Below are positions 34,901 to 42,066 of a DNA stretch of 64,000 bases, piece by piece. Below the pieces are notes generated by a model. It was not told the origin of the DNA. It saw only the letters and a list, made by a program, of their open reading frames with translations, and made no database searches. A program made the translations under genes and the position numbers. This stretch comes from CBDBCU01 sp965203435 (lineage in GTDB: Bacteria > Chloroflexota > Dehalococcoidia > Lucifugimonadales > UBA3495), in NCBI GenBank assembly GCA_965203435.1, contig CBDBCU010000005.1, positions 372,001 to 436,000 on the forward strand, read 5' to 3'. Each line of letters begins with the position of its first letter. The stretch's first letter is position 1.

Positions 34901-35397
34901 GCGTGCTGGAGCAGTGCCTGCGCCAGGGCATCGCCGCTGGCCTGTTCGGCTTGGCCGATGGCTACGACCCGGCCGCCCAGCAGTACCGCAATGTCCGCCT
35001 CGGCGAAACTTCCGGCAGCTACTTGACCGATGCCACCCTGATTATGCCCGGAGCCAAGGCCGCCGCCCTGCTGCCGCCGCCGCCCGCCCCGGCCGTAACG
35101 CCGCCCCCGGCCGCCGCGCCCGGGCAATTCCCGGCCGACCCGGCATCGGCCGCGCCGCCGGGAACGCCGCCGCGCCCCCGCCAATTCACCGCCCGCAAGT
35201 TCATCGACTCCGGCGTGGCAATGTACGATTTCAACCTGATCCGGGACGAAATCGCCCGCACCATCGCCGACGGCGGCGGCCAGGTAACCGTGGAAATCAC
35301 CGTCACCGGCTTTAATCCCGACGGCTTTTCCGAAAGCATCGCCCGCGCCCTGCGCCAAAACGGCCAGCAGCTCGGCCTCAACCTGGAAACGGAGTAG
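31999..35397 (+). CDS. DUF499 AAA-type ATPase with N-terminal Swt1-like HEPN domain
   Basis: 1132 residues. The N-terminal 130 residues (IVRYLRQ, YNWNELFQQRF, LRDLRNTLAHN) look like a Swt1-type HEPN domain, and RNTLAH fits the HEPN RxxxxH motif. After an Ala/Pro linker comes the DUF499/COG1483 ATPase: GDFRNLKAWRLAIQPNGDV, DPREFFRRTYLT, Walker A TGFGGGKTHS (K285) and Walker B CVILMDEIINYA. The C-terminus ends in a small alpha-beta domain (FTARKFIDSGVAMYDFN). An out-of-frame ATG with GAGG at 31958 leaves the exact start uncertain. DUF499 proteins partner DUF1156 methylases in defence islands. Confidence 0.88.
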   Translation: MGLDLYRKDMSDFIVRYLRQKPGLRLPQAVANSLADRQRQDFDANMQENGGNVAAAIEITFIPRLIDYNWNELFQQRFREARTIRSTLRILRDLRNTLAHNTSGQDIPAEMAQTGLYHISEALASINRPEQSQEVLARRARIQPTVPPPETAANPVAAAAPPVSPAAAASPAADPPAAAAAASPSSRPPAAARSGDFRNLKAWRLAIQPNGDVADGSFLEAEFAANLQQVYDGSAPAVYGDPREFFRRTYLTNGMKELLTTAVQRLQGKGGNPILRAKTGFGGGKTHSLIALYHLVHSSPELLAAPDTPQDSRVSADLADIMRQAGVDPAAALTAKTAVLYGPWLSENSDLQTDRGDPRNTLWGELAWQLGGTPGYEIIGAAARSGRAPDAGQLTRLFRHVGPCVILMDEIINYARNADLDRTATFLQNLTEAVQHPDAGNALLVVTLPVTQDEAGGSQGMEALNVVESLLNRVQSVMAVAETANDEAFAVVRRRLFQEDCDTAAREETCQTFYRMYQRNAGDYPPEARETRYLNRLRQCYPIHPEIFDRLYQDWSVYHQFQRTRGVLRLMAQSLSRLYAAGDDSPLLMPANLPFADTGVSDAFLRLLGPQWDAVLGEVDRENSLTRQIDLSQPSRFGVSGGGAAQRVARAVFLGSSTRKAIRGLDPRQINLSVVAPGHGAAAYKDAVREMDGKLYYFYRGSDDRYYFDAEQNLNKVANDRALEFPDAARDAEICKRLNEFRNYSPDRAVLVAPAGPAEVPDSDTVRLIILGPSHTRPSRSAEGQDQARNMAQRILTQSGDQIRRTKSNTLLFLAAGADQMRDLRSKTARYLAWDSLLNGERRLPNLSSDRINTVRSQINAADREVREALPNAYRWILAPTQPDPLQAEYDTTQWRQLNPAPDLAANAREHFTRQGQLVPSLDPAALNAQLEAYLWRGPNPREHISVAELWDILTSQVYLGLRLPHRGVLEQCLRQGIAAGLFGLADGYDPAAQQYRNVRLGETSGSYLTDATLIMPGAKAAALLPPPPAPAVTPPPAAAPGQFPADPASAAPPGTPPRPRQFTARKFIDSGVAMYDFNLIRDEIARTIADGGGQVTVEITVTGFNPDGFSESIARALRQNGQQLGLNLETE

Positions 35398-35440
35398 CCG
35401 GGGGAATCGGCGGCCAGCCGGCTTGCCATCCCCCCTTTGC

Positions 35441-35550
35441 CCTTCCGCCCCCGCAACTATGCCATTCCGCCCCCGCAACTATGTAATTCCGCCCCGCAAC
35501 TATGTCCTTCCGCCCCGCAACTATGTCCTTCCGCCCCCGCAACTATGTCA
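35441..35550. repeat. 21-22 bp tandem repeat
   Basis: Five direct units of TTCCGCCCC(C)GCAACTATG run into the left end of an IR-B element. The 35398-36031 gap is otherwise filled by IR-B and REP-A and has no gene. Confidence 0.88.
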
Positions 35551-35640
35551 TTCCGAGCGTAGCCGAGGAATCTAAAAATCCCGTAAGGAGTCAAGGGCAG
35601 GCATTTCAGATTCCTCGGCTACGCTCGGAATGACATAGTA
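35543..35640. repeat. IR-B inverted repeat, copy 1
   Basis: Arms CTATGTCATTCCGAGCG...GAGGAATCT and their complement around a spacer containing GGAGTCAAGGGC. Further copies lie inside the two MITEs at 39344-39584 and 40405-40622. Confidence 0.9.
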
Positions 35641-35732
35641 GACTAGCCGCAGTCCCCCTACCGTCATTCCCGCGTAAGCGGGAATCCCGCGGCCGGGGCC
35701 AGGGCAATGGCATACACCGGACAACCTACCCC

Positions 35733-35832
35733 ACCGTCATTCCCGCGTAAGCGGGAATCCCGACGGTACTGCCTTATGATGGTATTGTTGGCAGGCAACC
35801 GTCGAGATTCCCGCTTACGCGGGAATGACGGT
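35733..35832. repeat. REP-A palindromic element, copy 8
   Basis: Complete pair, preceded by a single arm at 35659-35690 and followed by a series of GGGAAGGACGG half arms to 35900. Confidence 0.88.
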
Positions 35833-35961
35833 CGGCGGGCGGCCGGGAAGGACGGTAGAGAGGGCGGCGGGAAGGACGGTAAGTAGGGCGGGAAGGACGA
35901 TCTCTATCTGCGATTGCCCGGAAAGCGCCGCCGGGCAGCAGTAGCCCGCCCCTTCCCTTTA

Positions 35962-35970
35962 TGCTATAAT
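35962..35970 (+). promoter_or_regulatory. Extended -10 promoter of the HigA-like/methylase pair
   Basis: TGCTATAAT, a consensus extended -10, about 60 bp upstream of the HigA-like gene. Confidence 0.6.
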
Positions 35971-36031
35971 CCCGACTCAGCCGGTTCCGTGGGAGAGTTA
36001 TGCCCGTCAGCGCGGGTAGAGGTGCAGCCCT

Positions 36032-36430
36032 ATGCTTACCCCCCAAACCTTGCAAAACGAGGCCGACCTGGACGCCGCCCTGGCCCGCATCGACGAACTG
36101 CTGCCGGCCGCCGTTCCGGATACCCCGGAATATGCCGAACTGCAAATCCTTTCCGGCCTGGTAGTGGATTACGAAAAAATCCACTACCCCAGCGCGGAGC
36201 CGACGCCGGCCGGCTGGATCCAAGACCGCCTGGATGCCTACGCCCTGACCGAGGATGCCCTTGTTCCCATCTTGGGCTCCCGTCCGCGGGTGACGGCGGT
36301 ATTGGCCGGTCAACAAACCCTGACCCCGGCGACGGTTAAAGCCCTGGCCCAACTGCTGCGTATTGACCCGGAACTGCTGTTGCCGCCGCAACCGCAACCC
36401 GCCGCCCCGGGACCAGCCCGCCATCCCTAG
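36032..36430 (+). CDS. HigA-like (COG5499) HTH antitoxin/regulator without toxin
   Basis: 132 residues; ATG after AGAGGTG. The first half TLQNEADLDAALARIDELLPAAVPDTPEYAELQILSGLVVDYEKIHYP is the HigA/COG5499 dimerisation region. The second half contains an XRE-type helix-turn-helix, WIQDRLDAYALTEDALVPILGSRPRVTAVLAGQQTLTPATVKALAQLLRI. No HigB toxin is adjacent. The gene lies 38 bp before the second DUF1156 methylase, so it more likely controls expression of the island than neutralises a toxin. That role is an inference from position. Confidence 0.8.
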   Translation: MLTPQTLQNEADLDAALARIDELLPAAVPDTPEYAELQILSGLVVDYEKIHYPSAEPTPAGWIQDRLDAYALTEDALVPILGSRPRVTAVLAGQQTLTPATVKALAQLLRIDPELLLPPQPQPAAPGPARHP

Positions 36431-36468
36431 CCACCCCCAGCCCAACAAAAAACCGGAGCCGCCATCCT

Positions 36469-39282
36469 ATGACCACCCCGCCCGCCGCCTATCGCAAAAA
36501 GCTGATCGAGGTCGACCTGCCCCTGGACACCATCAACCGGGAATCGGCCCGGGAAAAGTCCATCCGGCACGGCCATCCCTCCACCCTGCACCTGTGGTGG
36601 GCGCGCCGCCCCCTGGCCGCCTGCCGCGCCGTCCTCTTGGCCAGCCTGGTCGACGATCCCTCCGCCTACCTCGCGGATCCGGCGGAAATCGCCGCCGAGC
36701 GCCAGCGCCTCCATTCCCTCATCGAGCAGCTGGTCAAGTGGGAAAACTCCAACGACCCTAACCTGCTGGCCGCCGCCCGCTACGAAATCGCCCTTTCCCT
36801 GGCCCGCAGCAAAAACGAAACCGCCCCGGATCCCGACCAACCGGCCGCCATCCTGGACTACCTGAACCGCCAAGCCCAGCCCATCTACGATCCCTTTTGC
36901 GGCGGCGGCTCCATCCCCCTGGAAGCCCAGCGCCTCGGCCTCCGCGCCATCGGCACCGACCTGAACCCGGTCGCCGTTCTCATTACCAAAGCCCTCATCG
37001 AACTGCCGCCGCAATTTGCCCACCGCCCCCCGGTCAATCCGGAAGCCGACCCCATGGGAATGGTCGCGGGCAAAGGCAAAAATGCCAAACGAACCCCCTG
37101 GCGCGGCGCCGCCGGCTTGGCTGCCGATCTTCGCTACTACGGCCGGCAAATGCGGGAACTGGCTTGGGCAAAAATCGGCCATCTTTACCCGCCGGCCCAA
37201 CGGCCGGACGGCGGCGCCGCCACCGTCATCGCCTGGCTGTGGGCCCGCACTATCCCCTGCGCCAACCCGGCCTGCGGCATCCCGATGCCCCTGCTGAAAA
37301 CCTTTCAGGTTTCCAAGAAAGCCGGCAATCAGCATTGGATTAAGCCGGTGGTGGACACCGCCGCCAAATCCGTCTCTTTCCTGGTGCAGAACCACCCTCG
37401 CGGCGTGCCAGCCGGCGGCAACATCGACCGCAATGGGGCTACTTGCGTAGCCTGCGGCAATACCGCCGTCCTGGAATATGTCCGGGAACAATCCCGGGCC
37501 GGCAAATTAGGGGAAGTGATGACTTGCATCGTCGCGGAGGGCGACCGCAAGCGCCTGTTCCTTTCCCCTACTGATGAGCAAATCCAAGCGGCGTCTTTCG
37601 CCAAACCGGAATGGCGGCCTAGCGGGCGAATCCTCGAGGATGCCATGAGTTTCCGGGTTCAGGGGTACGGCATTGCTGAGTGGCAAGAGCTTTTTACGGA
37701 GCGGCAGCTGACCGGGCTGACCACTTTCAGCGACGTCTTGTCAGAGGTAGGGGAGCAAATCGTAGCTGATGGGGCGGAGAAAGAGTACGCTGATGCGGTG
37801 CGTACTTATCTGGCCTTAGCTATCGGGAGAAATGCGGATAGTTGTTCTAAATGCGCCACGTGGCAAAGCGTGGGCGACTTTGTCGCCCACGCTTTCTCTC
37901 GACAGGCTATCCCAATGATATGGGACTTCGCCGAATCCAACCCTTTCTCCAGTTCGTCCCAGAACTGGATGAACCATATCGTTTGGATTGCCGAAGCAGT
38001 TGAATATCTGCCGGCAGATACGAACCCGGGCGCAACCTATCAGGCCGATGCCGCCGTTACCATCCACGCGGATAGTGGCCCGGTCATCGTTACCGACCCG
38101 CCCTATTACGACAATATCGGATACGCCGAACTCTCCGACTATTTCTATGTCTGGCTGCGCCCGCTACTCCGGGAAATTTACCCGGACTTGTTCTCCGGCA
38201 TCCTGGTGCCGATCCAAGAGGAAATGATTGCCGCCCCCCGCTTTGGGCCGGAATCCCGGCAGCGGTTTGAGGATTTGCTGAATCAGACCCTGCGGCTAAT
38301 CCGGGAAAAGTGCAGCCCCGATTTCCCGTCCTCCATCTTTTACGCCTACAAACAGCACGAGGAGGAGCGGGAGGGCCGCATCTCGACCGGTTGGGAAACG
38401 ATGTTGACGGCGGTAGTCAACGCCGGCTTTCAGGTCGTCGGCACTTGGCCCATGCGTACGGAACGGGCCGCCCGGTCAAACGCCCTGTCAACCAACTCCC
38501 TGGCCTCGTCGGTGGTATTGGTGTGCCGGCCGCGGCCGGAAAATGCGCCGCCGGCCCTGCTGCAACAGTTTCGGTTGGACCTGGAGCGGGAAGTGCCGGC
38601 GGTGCTGGCGCAATTGACCCGGGAAAGCCACATTGCCCCGGTGGATTTGCGGCAGGCGGCCATAGGCCCGGGAATGGCGGTCTATTCCCGCTATGGCCTG
38701 GTGCGTACTCCGGCCGGGGAGCCGGTAACGGTGCGGCAGGCGCTGGCCGCCATCAATGAAGTGGTGTCGGCTTATCTGGCGGACCAGGCCGGGCAAATGG
38801 ACAACGAAAGCCGGTTCTGCTTGGATTGGCTCCTGGCCCATCCTGGCGGCAGCGGGGATTATGGCATTGCCGCCGGGCTGGCCTTGCCCTACAATTTGTC
38901 CATTGAGGACCACCTGGCTGGGCGGCATCGGTTGCTGACGGCGGAGGGCGGTCGGGTAACGCTGTTGGGGCTGGACGACTATGCCCCGGAACGGCCCTGG
39001 CCCGGCGGCCATGCGCCGCTGACCGCGTGGGAGGGGGTGCATCGGATGGCGTGGCAGTTGCGGCCCGGAGAAAGCGCCCAGGGCATTGACGGCTGTATCC
39101 CGGCCGCCCAACAGGCCGCCGGCCGAATGGAGGATATTGAGCGCCTGGCCCGGATCCTGTACGATATATACGATCGGCGGGGCAGTTCCGCCGCCGCGGT
39201 CGCCTTTAACAGCGTAGTAGTATCCTGGCCCGAAATCACCCGCCGCGCCGCCCTCGCCGGCAGCGAACAGCGCCTGCTGTAA
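36469..39282 (+). CDS. DUF1156 adenine-specific DNA methylase (COG1743-like), island copy 2
   Basis: 937 residues; ATG with CCGGAG. Domain order is as in copy 1: DUF1156 region KLIEVDLPLDTINRESAREKSIRHGHPSTLHLWWARRPLAACRA, SAM loop YDPFCGGGSIPLEAQRLGL near residue 142, zinc ribbon (CANPACG, CVACGN), and DPPY at 543-546 (TDPPYYDNIGYAELSDYFYVW). It is closer to the classical DUF1156 sequence than copy 1, and the two are clearly old paralogues rather than a recent duplicate. Residues around 385-530 are encoded by a stretch with lower GC and atypical codons, including a hairpin at 37865-37895. Confidence 0.92.
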   Translation: MTTPPAAYRKKLIEVDLPLDTINRESAREKSIRHGHPSTLHLWWARRPLAACRAVLLASLVDDPSAYLADPAEIAAERQRLHSLIEQLVKWENSNDPNLLAAARYEIALSLARSKNETAPDPDQPAAILDYLNRQAQPIYDPFCGGGSIPLEAQRLGLRAIGTDLNPVAVLITKALIELPPQFAHRPPVNPEADPMGMVAGKGKNAKRTPWRGAAGLAADLRYYGRQMRELAWAKIGHLYPPAQRPDGGAATVIAWLWARTIPCANPACGIPMPLLKTFQVSKKAGNQHWIKPVVDTAAKSVSFLVQNHPRGVPAGGNIDRNGATCVACGNTAVLEYVREQSRAGKLGEVMTCIVAEGDRKRLFLSPTDEQIQAASFAKPEWRPSGRILEDAMSFRVQGYGIAEWQELFTERQLTGLTTFSDVLSEVGEQIVADGAEKEYADAVRTYLALAIGRNADSCSKCATWQSVGDFVAHAFSRQAIPMIWDFAESNPFSSSSQNWMNHIVWIAEAVEYLPADTNPGATYQADAAVTIHADSGPVIVTDPPYYDNIGYAELSDYFYVWLRPLLREIYPDLFSGILVPIQEEMIAAPRFGPESRQRFEDLLNQTLRLIREKCSPDFPSSIFYAYKQHEEEREGRISTGWETMLTAVVNAGFQVVGTWPMRTERAARSNALSTNSLASSVVLVCRPRPENAPPALLQQFRLDLEREVPAVLAQLTRESHIAPVDLRQAAIGPGMAVYSRYGLVRTPAGEPVTVRQALAAINEVVSAYLADQAGQMDNESRFCLDWLLAHPGGSGDYGIAAGLALPYNLSIEDHLAGRHRLLTAEGGRVTLLGLDDYAPERPWPGGHAPLTAWEGVHRMAWQLRPGESAQGIDGCIPAAQQAAGRMEDIERLARILYDIYDRRGSSAAAVAFNSVVVSWPEITRRAALAGSEQRLL
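37865..37895. other. 14-bp perfect hairpin inside methylase copy 2
   Basis: AAAGCGTGGGCGAC and GTCGCCCACGCTTT with a TTT loop, in frame within the coding region. It lies in the low-GC patch 37620-38060. Confidence 0.9.
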
Positions 39283-39299
39283 CCGGCCGGCTCTCCCCC

Positions 39300-39644
39300 A
39301 CCGTCATTCCCGCGTAAGCGGGAACCCTGCGGTTACTTGCCTAGGGCGTGTTCACGCTAATGCCGAGCGTATCCCGCGTTGCTCGGAAGTAGGTTGGCAA
39401 ATTGCGACCAACCTACTATGTCATTCCGAGCGTAGCCGAGGAATCTAAAAATCTTGAAATGGAGTCAAGGGCGGGCATTTTAGATTCCTCGGCTACGCTC
39501 GGAATGACATCCTTCAACAAGTTCAGGATGAGCGGACAAAGGGGCCGGCTATCCTGGGCGTCAATAAATAGCGTGAACACGCCCTAGGATGCGGCATCAT
39601 AAGGCATTACCGTTCGGAATTCCCGCTTACGCGGGAATGACGGT
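39300..39644. repeat. REP-A copy 9, split by a MITE
   Basis: The left half runs to TTGCCTA (39343) and the right half resumes at TAGGATGCGGCAT (39585). When joined they match the intact copy at 50592-50694. The 39283-39770 gap holds this nested structure and no gene. Confidence 0.9.
39344..39584. mobile_element. TA-flanked MITE, copy 1 (inserted in REP-A)
   Basis: 241 bp with terminal inverted repeats GGGCGTGTTCACGCTA, flanked on both sides by TA, the target duplication of IS630/Tc1-type transposition. The interior carries an IR-B palindrome (39418-39510) and a REP-C (39511-39537) but no transposase, so it is non-autonomous. Confidence 0.85.
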
Positions 39645-39770
39645 TAGGGGATGGCCGGAAATGACGGCAAGGGGACGGCCGCCGGAAATGACGGCAAGGG
39701 GTGGCCCGGTATATACTATTGCCCGGAATTCAACCGGCCGGCCGCGCTTATCCCGGCCCGGAGTTGCCCA

Positions 39771-40154
39771 ATGCTCGACAATCCCAGTTTTCCCCTGGCC
39801 TGCGACCGTCTGGATCGGGAACGGCAGCCCTACAATGCGGCCACGGTGCGGGCCATGCCGGCCGATGGCTGCGGCGTATACGCCATCTGGGGCGCGGCCA
39901 ACGACTGCCTCTATATCGGCAAGTCGGACAAAGGCAACAGCGTCAAAGCCCGCCTCCTCTACCACCTGTCGCCCCAGGAAAAAAACCCGGAATTGCGGCG
40001 GGATTTGCACCTGTACCGGGACATCGTAGAGTTCGCCCTCTGCCTTACCGCCACCCCGGAATGGGCCGACATCCTGGAAACCCGCTTAATCGAACATTTC
40101 CCCACCCCCCACAACCGCAACAAACTAGGCCGCCGCGCCCCGCCCCCCCGGTAA
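39771..40154 (+). CDS. GIY-YIG domain nuclease-like protein
   Basis: 127 residues from the ATG at 39771 (CGGAG upstream). The GIY-YIG core is GVYAIW (35-40) and CLYIGKS (46-52), with the conserved Arg R61 in VKARLLYHL, the metal-binding Glu E103 in ILETRLIEHF and Asn in HNRNK. It is short, a single nuclease domain without a visible DNA-recognition part. It follows the second methylase on the same strand, after a repeat-filled gap, and is the only dedicated nuclease fold in the island besides the PLD domain. It could be the effector, or an unrelated small homing/repair-type nuclease. Confidence 0.82.
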   Translation: MLDNPSFPLACDRLDRERQPYNAATVRAMPADGCGVYAIWGAANDCLYIGKSDKGNSVKARLLYHLSPQEKNPELRRDLHLYRDIVEFALCLTATPEWADILETRLIEHFPTPHNRNKLGRRAPPPR

Positions 40155-40404
40155 AAATGGATGGCGGAGACCGCCGCCGCCATCCTTTCCGCCCATCCTT
40201 CAACAAGTTCAGGATGAGCGGAAAAGAGGCCGCCGGCCGCCTATCCCCCTCCGCCGGCCCGCCGCCCCCTTTACAGTCCTTCCCGCCGCCTTTCTCCCGT
40301 CATTCCCGCGTAAGCGGGAATCCAGAGCAAGGCATAATAAACCTTCCTTCCCGGCCGCCGCCCCCCGCCGGCCTCTTTTCCGCCCCATCCTGACCGCCGG
40401 CCTA

Positions 40405-40622
40405 GGGCGTGTTCACGCTAATGCCGGGCATAGAAAGCCAGACGATTGGAGGTATATTGGAAAGCCGCCGGCAATCTACTTGTCATTCCGAGCGTAGCCG
40501 AGGAATCTAAAAATCTTGAAATGGAGTCAAGGGCGGGCATTTTAGATTCCTCGGCTACGCTCGGAATGACATAGTAAAGGGATGGGCTATCCGGGGTATC
40601 AACAGATAGTGTGAACACGCCC
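40405..40622. mobile_element. TA-flanked MITE, copy 2
   Basis: 218 bp with the same termini (GGGCGTGTTCACGCTA / TAGTGTGAACACGCCC) and flanking TA on each side, again with an IR-B inside (about 40481-40573). Around it in the 40155-40670 gap are REP-C copies at 40192-40222 and 40628-40655 and a REP-A arm at 40299-40324. Confidence 0.85.
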
Positions 40623-40670
40623 TATTTTCCGCTCATCCTGAACTTGTTGAAGGAGGGCCAGAGCGGCCCC

Positions 40671-41201
40671 TTAATCCCCCTCCTCAAAATCCGGCGGCGG
40701 CGGGGGATAGTCCATAGCCCACCGCTCGGCAATTTCCTCCTCCGTCAACCGCAGCCGGGACAGCATCTGTTCCTGATGCGGATCCGGCGCGAAGTCGGGA
40801 TTCGGGTCCCGTTCCAGCAGCTCGGTAAAGGCGGCCAGCAGGCCGGTTACCCGCGTCAGCAAGTCCCGCACTACCGGTTCGTACATCCAATCCTCGTAAA
40901 AGTTGTCGTGCAGCTGGTCGGCGAAAGCCTGCATCACCGGCAACTCCGCCAACCCGTACTCGGCGGACAGCAGATGGACGATATTGCGCCGCCGGTTATG
41001 GGAATCGTGCCGCCAGTACCGTTGCTCGGCCAGGGCCTTAACGCCGTGGGCGACGGCTCCGGACGCCTTGTCGCACGCCTGCACCCGGTCGCCGCGCTTA
41101 TCCAGTTCATAGCCGGCCTGCCGAATCAGCCGCCGACTGGTTTTAAGGTGATGCTCCACCCCCGGGGGATTGCCGTTACTGCCGTTAGAGTTGGTCGTCA
41201 T
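40671..41201 (-). CDS. PaREP1/HEPN-like protein with proline-rich tail
   Basis: 176 residues from the ATG at 41201 (GAGGAAGGA upstream). The central part HLKTSRRLIRQAGYELDKRGDRVQACDKASGAVAHGVKALAEQRYWRHDSH and LHDNFYEDWM is PaREP1-like. The C-terminus, uniquely for this group, extends through EEEIAERWAMDYPPPPPDFEEGD, which resembles the aromatic-plus-PPP ending of the WYE-PPP proteins. It is encoded just upstream of a WYE-PPP gene on the same strand. It may link the two expanded families functionally, but this rests on motif resemblance. Confidence 0.68.
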   Translation of the reverse strand: MTTNSNGSNGNPPGVEHHLKTSRRLIRQAGYELDKRGDRVQACDKASGAVAHGVKALAEQRYWRHDSHNRRRNIVHLLSAEYGLAELPVMQAFADQLHDNFYEDWMYEPVVRDLLTRVTGLLAAFTELLERDPNPDFAPDPHQEQMLSRLRLTEEEIAERWAMDYPPPPPDFEEGD

Positions 41202-41366
41202 TCTATCCTTCCTCGCGCCCTCGAGCCGGTTTCCGCCATTGTAACCGGCGGCGGGCCGGCGGGCAAGGGCGGTTGTGTCAGCCTTCATCTGTCCATCCTG
41301 ACCGCCGGCCTCTTTTCCGCTCATCCTGAACTTGTTGAAGGAGGGGCGGAAACTAGGCCGGCCGCC

Positions 41367-41651
41367 CTAATCGCCCCCCGCGCCGTTGGTATGGGAATCC
41401 GGGGCATAACCCGGCGGCGGCTCGTCAAAGGGCAGGCCCGCCCGGAAAGCGGCTTGCCGCCGCGCGTACCAGGAGAATATCTGGCGCTGTTTCTCTTGCC
41501 GCTCCTGTTCCCGGCGTTTTTCCAAGTTCTCCTGCCGGGCCATTTCCAGCCCTTCCTCCCGGCCTTGGGCATAGCCCTCCGCCCAGCCGATCTTAATGCC
41601 GGCTTCAAAGCGGCGCTGCTTATACTTCTCGACCACCCACTCGAACACCAC
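41367..41651 (-). CDS. WYE-PPP family protein, short form
   Basis: 94 residues from GTG-GTG with GAGGAGGTAG upstream. Nearly identical to 27720-28016: VFEWVVEKYKQRRFEAGIKIGWAEG, the charged helix with RREQERQEKQRQ, then FSWYARRQAAFRAGLPFDEPPPGYAPDSH. The upstream DNA (41673-41714) still contains the first coding segment of the long form, so it arose by loss of the membrane-encoding middle. REP-C lies just downstream at 41316-41345. Confidence 0.7.
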   Translation of the reverse strand: MVFEWVVEKYKQRRFEAGIKIGWAEGYAQGREEGLEMARQENLEKRREQERQEKQRQIFSWYARRQAAFRAGLPFDEPPPGYAPDSHTNGAGGD

Positions 41652-41799
41652 TAATACTACCTCCTCAGGTCAGGGTATAGACGATTATTTTGACCGCTTT
41701 TATCGTATCACCTCCCAGGATGATTGTAAAATTGCCCGCCGCTTTTGATTATAAGGCATTCGACTGCTCCGCAACCGTCCTTCCCGACCGCAGCCCCCT

Positions 41800-41900
41800 A
41801 CCGTCATTCCCGCGTAAGCGGGAATCCCGAACGGTACTGAAAAGACAATCCCGTTGCCCGCCGCACTGCGCGAGATTCCCGCTTACGCGGGAATGACGGT
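41800..41900. repeat. REP-A palindromic element, copy 10
   Basis: Complete pair within the gap 41652-42066, followed by half arms (GGGAATGACGG) at 41903-41945. The gap also contains the conserved upstream block of the WYE-PPP gene and the terminator at 41983. Confidence 0.88.
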
Positions 41901-41982
41901 AGGGCGGCGGGAATGACGGTAGGGGCGGCGGGAATGACAGTATAGAGGCGGCGGCGGGAAGGACGGCTTTATAACCGACAAA

Positions 41983-42017
41983 GACGGCCCCCCGGGGAAA
42001 ACCCCGGGAGGCCGTCC
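41983..42017 (-). terminator. Rho-independent terminator of the binding-protein gene
   Basis: On the minus strand GACGGCCTCCCGGGG pairs with CCCCGGGGGGCCGTC around TTTT and is followed by TTTGTC. It begins about 50 bp after the stop of the gene at 42067-43938. Confidence 0.75.
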
Positions 42018-42066
42018 AGTTTTGCCGGATTTGTCCTGAATCCCATTCAGGACGGGACGGGATATG

